Assembly (NCBI GenBank): GCA_000310025.1
Contig: FN649758.1
Coordinates: 446,261 to 510,260 of the forward strand
Direction of reading: 5' to 3'
Length of the DNA stretch: 64,000 bases
From: Ectocarpus siliculosus
Taxonomy: Eukaryota; Sar; Phaeophyceae; Ectocarpales; Ectocarpaceae
Shown here: in pieces, positions 12,217 through 23,881 of the stretch
Numbering within the stretch: position 1 is the stretch's first letter
Layout: each line of letters opens with the position of its first letter
Notes under the pieces: model-generated
What the model was told of the DNA's origin: nothing
The model's input: only the letters and a program-made list of their open reading frames with translations
Databases searched by the model: none
Program-made: the position numbers and the translations under genes

Positions 12217-12510
12217 GGGTGGTCATGATGTATGCGACCGCACACCACACGCATATCTTATCACGCCGCAGCATGCTGCTAACCTTCGGTTCGGCTCCAC
12301 TCATGATGCCACGAAGGACGGGATGGGCCTCGAAGGTATGTGGGATCCTCCGCACGAGCTTGTGAGGAAGACACCGAGCATGCGATCTCCACGACGTCTT
12401 GCGCCAGGAGCCTCCGCACCACTTGCGCGAAAGTGAAGGGAGCACCGCGAAAGAAAAAGTAAGGGGGGGGTCGGTTTACGCGGGCGTGCACGAGGCCCCC
12501 AGTTGCACCG

Positions 12511-12692
12511 CTTTTCTCGATGCTTTCGAAATTTGTCATCATTTTGCGTACCCCCTTTGCTCGCCAAGGGGGAGGGGAAAAGAGCGAAGACCAGGCAGGG
12601 CAACACACCACACACGCCCCCGGTCTACTCCTTACGATCAGTATAAACATCAGCCACCCAACGGACAGAAATATATAAGAACTCTGTCTGCC
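12511..12692. repeat. Direct repeat A, outer copy
   Basis: About 182 bp starting CTTTTCTCGATGC. It is nearly identical with 13479-13658; the main differences are one substitution and a 2-bp indel after ATATATAA. Confidence 0.9.
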
Positions 12693-13268
12693 ACCCTGCA
12701 TGATAACCACACCAATTTGTTCATACTGAAACCACGAGAGAACCCCACAAGGCCCATCAACATTAACATCGCCACTCGGCGAAACACTCGGGCCACCAAG
12801 AAAAAACCATTTTCCCGTCTCTCGCTACTCTCTGTTCCCCTGACACTCCATCGCACTGCAGAAAAAAACACACATGTCGCCAGGACCCCACGTACAATTA
12901 ATCATATAATATGTACGGGTGTCCACCAATCAATCAGACTCGTAAGGCACACAACGGGGAAGCGCGCAGCACCAACGCAGCCACACACAGCAGCCAAGAG
13001 TGCACTCCCCCAACCGTGCAACGGTCCGATACACACACCAACATGCGTCCTGCATATATGAACCTGAAGTAAATGCGATACACACACATCCCATTAAAAA
13101 AAAAATGAAATGGGACGAGCACCTCGGAACCGCGCCCAGCACAGGCACACGCGACCCCGACTGCGGCTACACAGTGAATCCCCCCGACAGGCAATCACAT
13201 TGGACACAACGCCGCCGCTCCGATTTCCATGTCCACTGACACCCCCAAAAGCAAGAGTGGGTGGGTGG

Positions 13269-13658
13269 GAAAAAGAAATGTCACGGCAGAAACAACCCTT
13301 GGCCACCACAAGCACACACACGTGCTCTCGCTCGCCCGCGGTAAACACGGCGAAGCGAGTATACTGAAAACAGGAATCAACACACTCGTCCACTTCCTGC
13401 TTTCTTATTGGCCAGCGGTTTATTTCTGCCGCTCCTCACAAAACGCAGATTTCCCTTACTTCGTCAGTCAATCTTTCGCTTTTCTCGATGCTTTCGAAAT
13501 TTGTCATCATTTTGCGTACCCCCTTTGCTCGCCAAGGGGGAGGGGAAAAGAGCGAAGACCAGGCAGGGCAACACACCACACACACCCCCGGTCTACTCCT
13601 TACGATCAGTATAAACATCAGCCACCCAACGGACAGAAATATATAAACTCTGTCTGCC
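13269..13658. repeat. Internal fused repeat B+A
   Basis: Repeat B (13269-13479) runs directly into repeat A (from 13479), overlapping by one C at TTTCGCTTTT. B recurs at 15527-15737 and A at 12511-12692. A fused copy of two halves found separately at the two ends is what a circular intermediate or template switch would leave. Confidence 0.85.
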
Positions 13659-13847
13659 CCCAAACCTAAGGCTGGTGCGCCATACTGATCCCCCCCCCCC
13701 CTTTTTTCATGCGCAACATATATCGCATACATGTATGCAAAACACGCTATATGTACGACACACAATATATACGGCATACACAATGTACAGCAAAATAACA
13801 TCGGTACGACAAGGACCTCGACATACGCCACGCGCCACAGAACCCCT

Positions 13848-15248
13848 TCACACGTCACCCCATCGGGTACCCTGCCCTGGCTGTGTAGTCACCTTCTCCT
13901 TGTTCGCCAACACCTCTGACACCCACGAAGCATCACCCCCAACATTCCGAACGTAACACTGGTAACTACTCTCCCCCGACCATCGCCCTTCTCTACGAAG
14001 AAACTTCGGCGATGCACCCCCCGCCGCCAAGAAAGTTGCGCCCCCAATACGAAGGGAGTGCAGCGCGTACTCCTCGGGCTGCAAACCCGCCAACGCAACC
14101 ACTTGGCGAAGGGCCACAACAGCCTGACACTTAGTCCACATGGCCCACTGGCCCCGACCAACACCAAAAGCCACTAGAGGCGCATGCGAAGGCAGAAACG
14201 TATACAGAGAAAGCAGCTCCACCATGACATCCACTGCACCACCCCCTCGGTCGACTCCACGGCACGGACCTTGCCGTGTACGCGTACAAACCGCCCCTTT
14301 CCGAAACTGGTCCCCTTTGGACGAACGAAAACGCACCTCCACGCGATCGGCCAACGGCCACTGCGCCGACTGCAAGAGCTGGACCGCCCCCTGAAAAAAC
14401 GCCTCGTCCCCCCGACGCAACCCATGAACCTCATGCATGGACAATTTCGACACCGCAAACATCTCAGATGCTCGCGTCAGAAAGAAGAAAGAGGCACTCA
14501 GCGCAAGAAACAAAACACGCCCGCCTACGCCCCATTGAGGCACCAACGAACTCCCCTGTTGCAACATCGCCCAAGACACCGGCCGCCGCAACCGCTGCTG
14601 TGTTCCCACGTCGGCATGCCCCTGCGCCGCTCCACGTAAAGCACAACGAATCAGCGGATGCCGCGTATCAAGCTCCCCTTCACCCGACACACTATGGAAA
14701 AACTTAACAGCGGACAGGTGACTAGCAATCGTCGAATTTTGCAGGCCCAAAACGGAAAAACCATACGCGACGTACTCAACCAATTGAGCAACGACATCAC
14801 GCGGAACAGTCTCAGCAGCAATCAACACCGGCCGATACACAACGGCCACACGATGTTTCACCCAGCCTCCAAAAAGGCCCAGGTAAGTTCGTTCAGACGT
14901 TCGCGCAAGTGACTGGCGGACGAGGCTGGCCCCAGCACGGCAGAGCACATCTCTTGCCCGGCTCAATTCAACTCCACTTCCTGGTAGCAACGAATAGACA
15001 GCTCCGGGCACACACGCCCCTCGATCGACGCCCACGCCCGCCGCCGCCAACGCCGCGGCCCCAAGCGCTCGGGAACCCAGCCTTGCTGTCTCATCTACGC
15101 TCACACCAGCCACCGCAGACGACCCACCAGGGCCCTCCACGGATAAACCAGCCATGCCGTCGGTCCGCCGTGCCGCAACCACGCTGACCGCCGACCCCGC
15201 CGCGGCGGCGGCCCCAGCTGTTGCGTCTTGCTGCTGATGTTGAAGTTG

Positions 15249-15291
<43 letters not shown>

Positions 15292-15641
15292 GGCTGCTGC
15301 TGCGGCTGCTGCTGTTGCTGCGGCGGCGGGCCCTGCTGGTCCTGCTGGGCTGCCAACGCCATTGCGGCAGCCGCGCCCGCCACCGCAGCAGAGGGAGGGG
15401 CGCCGCCACCACCGCTGCTGCCGCCGCCGTCGGCGATGGAGTCATCCACCGACGTACGAATCCCGTCGGCAGCAATCGGCAGGCCCTTCCGCGATTTGGA
15501 TTCAAAGTCATATCGCCCCGGAGACAGAAAAAGAAACGTCACGGCAGAAACAACCCTTGGCCACCACAAGCACACACACGTGCTCTCGCTCGCCCGCGGT
15601 AAACACGGCGAAGCGAGTATACTGAAAACAGGAATCAACAC
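13848..15641 (-). CDS. Tyrosine recombinase with poly-Q leader and in-frame TAG
   Basis: The core frame (15182-13848, 444 residues) has tyrosine recombinase marks: arginine in LTRASEM (R237), HSLRIGG (H375, R378), GRWSGES (W401 in the second His/Trp position) and a YQCYVR nucleophile (probably Y410). These enzymes cut and rejoin DNA through a 3'-phosphotyrosine link. The same frame is open upstream to a methionine at 15641, through a glycine/alanine-rich part and a glutamine tract. It is interrupted only by a TAG (15251-15249) where the CAG run ends, so the leader and core are about 598 codons if the stop is read through or is recent. The leader starts inside repeat B. It is not a cellular XerC/D: it lies in a repeat-flanked element. 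Confidence 0.75.
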
Positions 15642-15737
15642 ACTCGTCCACTTCCTGCTTTCTTATTGGCCAGCGGTTTATTTCTGCCGCTTCTCACAGA
15701 ACGCAGATTTCCCTTACTTCGTCAGTCAATCTTTCGC
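15527..15737. repeat. Direct repeat B, outer copy
   Basis: A 211-bp copy of 13269-13479 with a few substitutions (for example AATGTCACGG against AACGTCACGG). It contains the first methionine (15641) of the open frame leading into the recombinase. Confidence 0.9.
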
Positions 15738-15746
15738 ATTGCACCG

Positions 15747-16160
15747 CAAAGGCAGCAGACAGGCCCCGCGCTGCGCGGGAGGAAGCTCCCGCGGCGTATA
15801 CGTCTTCTGACTGTTGGAGAGGGACGCACTTCCCCGGGCTCATCTTGGGTGCCTGTTGCTGGACTGCCATTGTCGGGTGAGGCGTGTTCGCTGCACTTTG
15901 GTAAGCAGCACTCCACGACTACGTTGTACCTGTACAATAGAGAGATGGACATGCTGTAGCGGCCAGTAGCGGCGATACAGGGTTAGGAGTATCGCAAGCT
16001 GATCGTCGAACGCGACGTGAATCTTGATCTGTGTGAAACGTGCCTCGCGTGTTGCACGTTGGCCGGTCTCGTCCCGAGGGAGTGCACCCCAACCAGCCGC
16101 ACCGTCGCAGCTTTTGCGCTCGAGTTTCGTACACACCAGCCTGCACACCAGCCTGTTGAT
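15747..16160. other. Spacer between the YR element and KDZ-like remnant 2
   Basis: I see no gene here. Frames are short and carry no domain. The first bases repeat the TTGCACCG flank of the YR element. Confidence 0.5.
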
Positions 16161-18996
16161 GCTTCTAAAAACTAAAGAAGAAACTGGCGACGGTGCCGCA
16201 GGTGCCCGACGTCAGTGCCTCCTCGCCGTACCTCGTAGTCCACAAATTGACTGACGCACACGCCCTCCACGTGCACGCTACCAACAGGTTGCCGTCGTCG
16301 ACATGCACAACACTCGGAGGGTGTCTCATCAGCTTAACCCTGTCTAGCTCAACATTCGACACGCACGCCACGCACGTTTTGTTGGCCCAAACCTGGCCAA
16401 ACAATCCAACATTCGCTTCGCACATGCCCGTCGTCAACTTCGCCTCTGTTGGCACGCCGCAGACGGTGTTGTGCCCCCCGGACTTGATCCAGACATGAGT
16501 TTTTTCAACCTGGCGGATATCCTTCTTCAGGAGGGTGGTTTGTTTCATGGCACGCCCACTCTAGACATATTGGTTCTGGTCGTTGCGTGTCAGCAGCAAT
16601 CCAATCTACGTCAAGACGTCAATAACAACCCGACGAGCCTGACCATGAGTAGGGCAGCAACATGACTTGTCCGTAGCGCAGTACCAGGCCCTAGTCGACT
16701 TGTGTGACAATGGGGGGGGCGTAGGGGACGTATTCTCGGCGTATCAGAGATCTCTTCCCAACGGTTCGCAAGCTGCTGCAGGATTTGTAGCGAGATCGGT
16801 GCAGTATGCTGGAGTGTTCTGCCCGAATGAGTCTTGCGACGACGTAGCCATGACAGTGACATTTCTCCAATCGACGTTTTATGGGGTGGACGAGTGCTAC
16901 CCTATGCGGCACTATGTCAAGACTTGTCGAGAGTGCGGGTCCAGTTACTACCTGAACAAACGCCGTCAGAGTGGTCCGAATGGCACAACCTGGCACGTTT
17001 TCTACCCCTGGGACCAAGGCATGCCCGAAGAAATCAGCAACAAGTCCGGGAAGTGCGTTCTGTCCGTGGCGTTCCTGATGCAAGTCGCTCTTACTCTGTC
17101 GAGGATGAGGTGGGTTCAGAAAGTGTCCCCGATATTGACACAAGGGGTACATCCAGACGGGACGCTGTTTTGTCATTGGACCTCGACTTTCGCCCACCGC
17201 AAGTTGCGTTTTTTGTTCGGCGTAACTTTTGTCCCACTGGTGCAGCTATCCCCCCTCGCTCGCAAACTCGTCCCTTGCCTCTGCCTGCAAGCTTTTATTT
17301 CTATCGTTGACACTGCGTTGACGTCCGCTGACACTGTCCCCTCGTACCCCCTCGTTTCTCGTATCCCCTCGGTTTGTCGCCGACCTCATGTCAAACAACC
17401 CCCCCAACCAGAGTCGGCTTCACTGCCATCTGCAACGTCTGCAACGATACAGTCTTGCGTGATCGAGGGCACGGATCGCCACCGCTGGCGGTTGACACGC
17501 TCCTGGAGTGTTGGTCGCTCCTGGCGACTCTGAAAATGGCGCAAGGCGTAGGTGCGTATCTGCATTGCATTGTCGCGGGCGTGGCCATCACAACACTGCT
17601 GGGATACGCATGCCAGTACCCGTCTCGACTGTTTCACAGGGTAGAGCACTCGCTGTGTCGGCGGATAGACGGTGGTGCCGTGTTGGTGTACCTTGTTGGC
17701 ATCCGAATGAAACGGGACCACCAAATGTGGCAAGTTTTGGTTGTCCATCGCACTCGAAGCTGGTTTCCCTTTGCTTCGCCATCGTTGGATGATGCTCATT
17801 GCACACTATTCTCTGTTTTCCGTATTGCTGCAGCTTGACTGCGCTCCCCTGACTTCCTTGTGCGATTTATTGCGACAAAGGTCCCCGGCTAACCTTCCCG
17901 CCGGAAGGGTTGACCCTTGTCGTGGGGAACCCAAGGTTGGTATGGGTCCGAGACATCGACGGGGAACAAAGCGGGGCAAATCATTGGAAGGGTCTCCGTG
18001 AGTTGATGGCGGATCAAAACGAGGGTTTCTGGGAGAACGTGGCTTGGCACAGGCACAGCTGCGACCTCTGCCGCCAAACACTCGAGGTCGACGGGCAGCT
18101 GTGTTCCATTAAAGCGGCTGTGATCGACGGCATCACCAACACCCGGGGGGCCTGCTGTGCGGTGCATGAGTGCCCCCATGATCTGCCCAACCTCAGTGGG
18201 GCCAGGTGAGGAGTAAGAAATCGGGTACGTCGCCGATTTGCGAGTGTACTTCATGAATACATACCTAACAGGGACTCCGGAATTCGCGGTTGCGCTTTGC
18301 GCGATGCTGTTGGTAGGGAGACGTATTTCAGACATGTATCGGTGGTTTGCTGTCGCTCATGAGCTCCGTTACGCGCTTCGGCGGTAAGCAGTTTATCTTT
18401 TGGCGGTTGCAGCAAGTCCAACACTACGCTAAGTAAGTTGTTAAACTGTATCGTTTCATACGTTTCGTGTTATCTGTGTTCCCTTATGCCACTCTCCTTG
18501 AGCGGTGTGTACCCTGTTATTCGCACGTCTGACGTGTAGGCGTGCATGCATGCCTCGAACGCCGTCTCTTATGTCGACTACTACAGCCTGCACTTCCCAG
18601 CACTTGCATCCTGCGAATTAAGCCCCCATCCTTGCCGTCGCAACCGACACTGCCGCCCCCGCCTGTTCTCTAACAAACCCAAGGTTTTGCGAGCACCACG
18701 CTCCTATCTACGAACATCGCTGCACCGTTACCTCCCCCGAGTGCCTCAACGACCATGAGGATGGGAGCTTGGCCTGCGCAGATCACGCTGACATGGAAAG
18801 GCGGTGGGAAATTTTCAACAACTTCGGAGACTACCGGCGCAAGCAAAGGATGCGGACTGCTGGCATCGAAGTGGAGGTATGTCCGACGTACGCCCTTCCT
18901 GGTACACAACTTATATAATCTGTTGGTGTTTGTGATGTTTTCAACCAGCAGGGCGTGTGTCTGTCTATCGGGCGTGTGTCTGTCTATCGGCGTGCC
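16160..18996 (+). pseudogene. KDZ-like transposase remnant 2, 5' part
   Basis: Plus-strand exon-like blocks resemble cysteine-cluster modules of KDZ transposases. Around 16800-17110 it reads CPNESC, then HYVKTCRECGSSYYLNKRR, TWHVFYPWD and FLMQVALTL, like the CxC5 module. At 17930-18209 it reads DIDGEQSG, HSCDLCRQTLEVDGQL, AAVIDGITNTRGACCAVHEC, like CxC6. At about 18691-18876 it reads HRCTVTSPECLNDHEDGSL, CADHADMERRWEIF and FGDYRRKQRM, ending at a GTATGT donor. The Copia insertion at 18997 falls in the intron after this donor. 17200-17860 has no assigned exon. It is paralogous to remnants 1 and 3. Confidence 0.5.
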
Positions 18997-19248
18997 TGTT
19001 TGTCGGCCGTACTCCGCGTACTTATCGGGTATTGTTCGTGTAGTGTATTAACTTCAGACGGTGAGGCACCGCCCGTACCCAGGGCGCTGTCGTGCTTAGA
19101 AAGGAGGAGTAGCAGCAGGGCTGCTGCACACAACAAAAGGGGGCCCCGGTGCATCATCACCGTACCTACCTAAAAGGTTCTACACCATCTGCGTCACACT
19201 TGTATGTACGGCTAACATATCCAAACCATGTCCGTAGACCCACGAACA
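18997..19248 (-). repeat. 3' LTR of Copia 1
   Basis: Bounded by TGTT...AACA on the plus strand. In element orientation it starts TGTTCGTGG after the polypurine tract AACCAGGGAGGG (19249-19260, reverse strand). Confidence 0.9.
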
Positions 19249-19558
19249 CCCTCCCTGGTTCTTCACGCAAGTGACTAACCATCAGTGGGGCAAAAACACC
19301 CCGGATACATCAATAAAATGCCAATACGGTGGTCGAGGGGAAACCCGGCGCCCGGGCAAAACCCCTCGAAAATAAACCCCATCCAACACAAACCATTGCT
19401 ATCACGGCGGATCACAACGGCCGCACTTATCAGGAAGGCCAAGGCGAAGACAAGAATGCGAGGCAAGCCTCCTACTCCTGCCAATGGGACACAGCCCGCG
19501 ACAGTAATGCATCTTTCCCCGCATGGTATACATGACCTTCCCCAAGCGCTAAAAAATC

Positions 19559-21570
19559 CTACAGAAGCTCCGGCAAATTCATCAGCTTTTTCCGGTGGTA
19601 CTGCAGGTTGCTCTTGCTAAGAGCCTTGGTGAGCATGTCTGCATGTTGCTCCGACGTCGACACAAACTTGATCGAGATGTCACCCGACCTAAACAATCCA
19701 CGAATGAAGTGGTACCGCACGTCGATGTGCTTGCTACGCGCTGAGCTAAGGGGGTTCTGCACCAAGGCCATGGCCCCCTGATTGTCCTCAAGGACCTGAA
19801 TGCTACCGCCACTGGTCTCTGGGGCAATAAACGAGAGCACTGCACGCACAAACAAAGCTTCTTTCACACCCTCTCCTGCAGCAATGTACTCTGCCTCCGT
19901 AGACGACAAAGATATGATAGCTTGCGTCTTGCTACCGTGGCTGATGACGGTTCCTCCAACCGTTGTTGCCAGCCCTGACACCGAACGTCTATCCTCAGCG
20001 TCGGCGTAGCTAGCGTCCACGTCCACCGCCAGCCCCAGCCCCGATCCCCGTTTATAGGTGATCCCGAGGTCCCTCGTCTCTTTGAGGTAGGCGAGGATCT
20101 TCCGTATCGCCTTCCAGTGCCTCTCGGCAGGGGCATGGGCGTGGCGCGCTACCGCACGCACAGCGAACGAGATGTCCGGGCGCGAGAACGTCGACACCCA
20201 CATCATGCTGCCGATGGCCTCCCTCACCGGCCACTCCCCTCCACTTTCGTCATCTCGCTTCGGCCCTAGGTCGGCACCAGGGGAAGCAGGGATGGGGGAG
20301 GTCGATTGCACATCAAAGCGATTCACGATGCTGTCAATGTACGCGGTTTGGGAGATTCTAAGGGTCCCAGCCTCTAGGTCTCTCTCAACGGCACACCCGT
20401 CGAACCACACACACTCTCCAAGGTCTTTGGTGGGGAATGCCTTGTTGAGGGAAGCGAGCAACTCCTTGCAATCATCATCAGACCCAGCCACCAAAAGGTC
20501 ATCCACATAAATCACGATAATCATCACCACGACATCGTCTTTCATCTTGCGGAAGACGCACGGGTCCGCCTTGCACTGCTCGAACCCGTTTTCTACAAGC
20601 GTGTCGGCAGCGTGGTACCCCCACTGCCTGCCGCTCTGCTTCAAGCCGTAAATAGCACGCTCAGCCTTCACAACTTTGTGGGATTTTTCCCCGCACCCCG
20701 CGGGGAGCCTCAAGAACACATCCTCGTCTAACTTAGCGTGTTTAAACGCCTGCTTGACATCCCAGTGGTTGAGTTTCAATGATTTCTCATTGGCTACCGC
20801 AAGCATCAGTTTAATGGATGCGGATGATGGGCAAGGGGAGGATGAGTAGAAGTAGTCCACATTCGGAATTTGCGAAAAACCCCTAGCGACCAGACGCGCT
20901 TTGAACTTCTCGATTTTCCCCTCCTTGTTCGTCTTCCAAGTAAAACGCCACTTAGAACTCACAGGTCTACGCCCCTCTGGCGTACCGTCTACGAATGAAA
21001 ACGTTCCCGTGTCCAAGTGCCCATCGAACTCTTCCCTCATGGCCTGTTCCCACCCCTCTCTGTACACAGACTTGGAAACGCCGGCTACGGTCATGGGGGG
21101 GGATTCAACGTCACTCGGACGCTTGCCTATGGGGGATTCTGTACTCAGCTCGGTCGACGCCAGGGCCCTCACGAAGGCGTCTGGAGAGTTGAGCACGAGG
21201 TCCTCCGCTCCCAGCAGGAAGTCCTCGGCCTCTTGGCGCGCGATGTTGGCCTCCTCCGCGCGCTCGCACAGCAGCGCTTGCACCGCCCTCGCCTCTAGCC
21301 CTTCCACCACGTCGACCACACACGCGAGCATCCAGTGGGTGTACTCCTCCGTGCTGTTGATGGGCAGGGTGGGCAGCCCGGCCGCCGATGCATGGCGGGC
21401 GAGCAGACCTTCGGCACTCGTTGACGACTCGTACCTCGTGTTCCGGCGAGGGTTCTCCCTGAGTCGGCGGCTGGTGAGTTCGGCCGGCTCGCCAAAGCGG
21501 GCGAGCCTCCGTTCCTCGGGCCCGCGGAGCGCCGGAATATCCGTGTCGCTGCCGCTGTCGCTGCCGCCAC

Positions 21571-21613
<43 letters not shown>

Positions 21614-21955
21614 GCCGCCACCGCGGCTGCTGCTGCTGCTGCTTGCTGCGGCGGTCGTCCTCGCCGCCGCCCACATCGGCCATCCCGGTCGACGTGGTAG
21701 ATGGGGCGACGCTCGCGCCCTCCCTGCTCGAGGGGGCGCCATCGCCAGCGTCGCCCGCGCCCGACTCCTGGGGCGCGGCCGGCGGCGGCGCCGGCGCATC
21801 GCGCGCGGGCGGCTCCGCGGGCCCCGGGTTTGCCGTCGTGTCAAGGTGGAAACCTCCATCCTTAGGTTCTCCCTCCGCCCTCCCTCCACCGTGGCATGAC
21901 GCACCCCCCCCGCCCTCGTGCTCCCCAGTCGTGAGCTCCTCGTCCTCCTCTGCAA
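19559..21955 (-). CDS. Copia 1 reverse transcriptase-RNase H polyprotein part
   Basis: A 798-residue open frame. The first ~150 residues are low complexity (R/S/G) because the frame crosses a CAG/CTG tract at 21565-21650. The true upstream reading frame is the overlapping one at 22205-21111, which supplies YEMWHG and the integrase C-terminus. Copia reverse transcriptase follows: WRFTWKTNKEGKIEKFKARLV, DVKQAF, the LYGLKQ-like IYGLKQS and the catalytic IYVDDLLVAG. RNase H has DVDASYADAEDRRSVSG, SLSSTEAEY, EDNQGAM and KHIDVRYHFIR. RT and RNase H look intact and would copy element RNA into DNA. Confidence 0.85.
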
Positions 21956-23390
21956 TGGGAGGCAGCGGCTGGGGGTGCGCGGTCGGGACGGTGGGCACAG
22001 ATTGCCAGGTGAAGTTGCGAGTGGTGATCGCTTGGCGTTTTTCGTTCAGGATGCGCACGCAATCACGGTTTGTGTTGATTCCAGGGCCGAGGTAAAAACA
22101 CTTTTTTGCTTTCGGCTCTGACTTGTGCGTGCGCTTGACCTTGGATACGGCGGGTTTGAGGAACGGGTACGTCGCCTCTGGGGGAGGTGGGTGCCCGTGC
22201 CACATTTCGTACGGCGATTTCTTGTCCGGGTTGGATGTGGTGGAGGTGCAGTTCAGGGCGTTGCATGCCCAAGCTGTGGCTTCGGCCCAAAGGGAGGGGT
22301 AGCTTGGTGCTTCGGGGTAAAGAATCGGCGCTTGTATGCGGGCGGCTAGTGCTGCATCCTTTATCAGTCCCAGTGCTCTCTCAGCTACACCGTTGTATTC
22401 TGGGCTGTATGCGGGGGTGAACTCCTGCTTGATGCAATACTTGCGGCACAGCTTTCCGAACTCTCCTCGAAAAACTCTCCTCCGTTGTCAGACCGCACGA
22501 CCATGACCTCGGATGGGGCTCCGTCTGCCCTGTTTTCCGCTAGGTATCTCCCGAATGCCTCTGCAGCGTCTGACTTGTTTTTCAAGAAGTAGACGCGATT
22601 CCACCTCGTGCAGTCATCCCTTACAATGAGAGTGTACCACTTCCCCCCCAAGCTCTGCACCCTTGCCTTCCCACTCAAATCCACGAAAACTCTCTGCAGT
22701 TCTTAACTGCTCGGGTTGACGTCCTGTTGGGGATGGGCTTGGATAGCCCCTTTGCCGTCGAGCACCCCATGCACTCCCGGAGCTGGCCCACCAGCGTCAC
22801 TCCTTGCTGCTTCGCCGTGTTCTTCAGCAGCACCTCGTGGGAGTGGCCGTGCGCGCAGTGGAAGTCGTTGATGTCAACGGGGGTGCGGTTCGCTTTCGCG
22901 ATACCAGGAGCAATGATGGCACAGGCTAGTTCCCTACCCGACTCTATGCGGTGACCAGTCTGAACGAACAGGTCCCCCCATAGAGGGAAGTACACCTACT
23001 CCCCCCCACCAACGAACACCTCCAACTCGTGCTCGTCTGCGGCTAAGCGGCCCTTGGTTTGTTTCAAGAGGGCTGTGAGGGACACGAGGTTGTAGTTGAG
23101 CTCTGGCACATGAGCGACCCGTTTCAACAACAGGTCTGTGGTCCCAACGCGAGAACCGATGGTCACCCTCACGTCGCCATACCCTACGATGGCGAAGGCT
23201 TGCTTCCCTGCGGCGACACTCAAACGTCGATCGCACTCATGGTAGTTGTCGAACGCGTTAGCGCTCGGGAACATGTGGTTGGTTGCGCCGGTATCGGCCA
23301 CAAACCTTTCTTGCCTGGCCTGCTCTACACCCCCTCGATCAACGACTCTGTTCCACTCGCCTGTGAAGTCACGGACCACTAGCGCCTCCT
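21111..23390 (-). pseudogene. Copia 1 integrase region, frameshifted
   Basis: The integrase is spread over at least three frames. A zinc-binding part reads FHCAHGHSHE and CMGCSTAKG, then runs to a stop after REFSWI. Re-entry by frameshift gives DLSGKARVQSLGG, LIVRDDCTRW and VRSDNGGEFFE. A further shift is needed before the frame with YEMWHG and FLKPA at 22205. The DDE core is recognisable but cannot be read as one protein in this copy. Some shifts may be sequencing errors near the gap. Confidence 0.75.
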
Positions 23391-23394
23391 CTGC
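22676..23394. repeat. Gap-flank duplicate, left copy (probable assembly artefact)
   Basis: These 719 bases appear again at 23882-24600 directly on the other side of the N run, apparently without a difference. An exact duplicate abutting a scaffold gap is best explained as unmerged contig ends. It creates a false tandem copy of the protease/integrase start. Confidence 0.9.
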
Positions 23395-23881
23395 NNNNNN
23401 NNNNNNNNNNNNNNNNNNNNNNNNNNNNNNNNNNNNNNNNNNNNNNNNNNNNNNNNNNNNNNNNNNNNNNNNNNNNNNNNNNNNNNNNNNNNNNNNNNNN
23501 NNNNNNNNNNNNNNNNNNNNNNNNNNNNNNNNNNNNNNNNNNNNNNNNNNNNNNNNNNNNNNNNNNNNNNNNNNNNNNNNNNNNNNNNNNNNNNNNNNNN
23601 NNNNNNNNNNNNNNNNNNNNNNNNNNNNNNNNNNNNNNNNNNNNNNNNNNNNNNNNNNNNNNNNNNNNNNNNNNNNNNNNNNNNNNNNNNNNNNNNNNNN
23701 NNNNNNNNNNNNNNNNNNNNNNNNNNNNNNNNNNNNNNNNNNNNNNNNNNNNNNNNNNNNNNNNNNNNNNNNNNNNNNNNNNNNNNNNNNNNNNNNNNNN
23801 NNNNNNNNNNNNNNNNNNNNNNNNNNNNNNNNNNNNNNNNNNNNNNNNNNNNNNNNNNNNNNNNNNNNNNNNNNNNNNNNN
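23395..23881. other. Assembly gap (487 N)
   Basis: Run of N inside Copia 1. Open frames spanning it are not real. Confidence 1.

Larger units (their letters stand above)
12511..15738 (-). mobile_element. Tyrosine-recombinase element with split direct repeats
   Basis: This 3.2-kb element encodes a tyrosine recombinase on its minus strand. Read in that direction, repeat B (15737-15527) comes first, then the recombinase, then A and B joined head to tail (13658-13269), a ~570-bp spacer, and A again (12692-12511). This is the split-direct-repeat layout A1-ORF-B1A2-B2 described for Ngaro- and PAT-type YR retrotransposons, but no reverse transcriptase or RNase H is present. The 8-bp TTGCACCG lies at both outer edges (12503-12510 and 15739-15746). 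It looks like a target duplication, which tyrosine recombinases do not normally make. Alternatives are a Crypton-like element or a non-autonomous deletion derivative. Confidence 0.65.

Noticed and set aside
20901-21899. 332-codon plus-strand frame
   Set aside because: It is antisense to the Copia 1 polyprotein and low in complexity.
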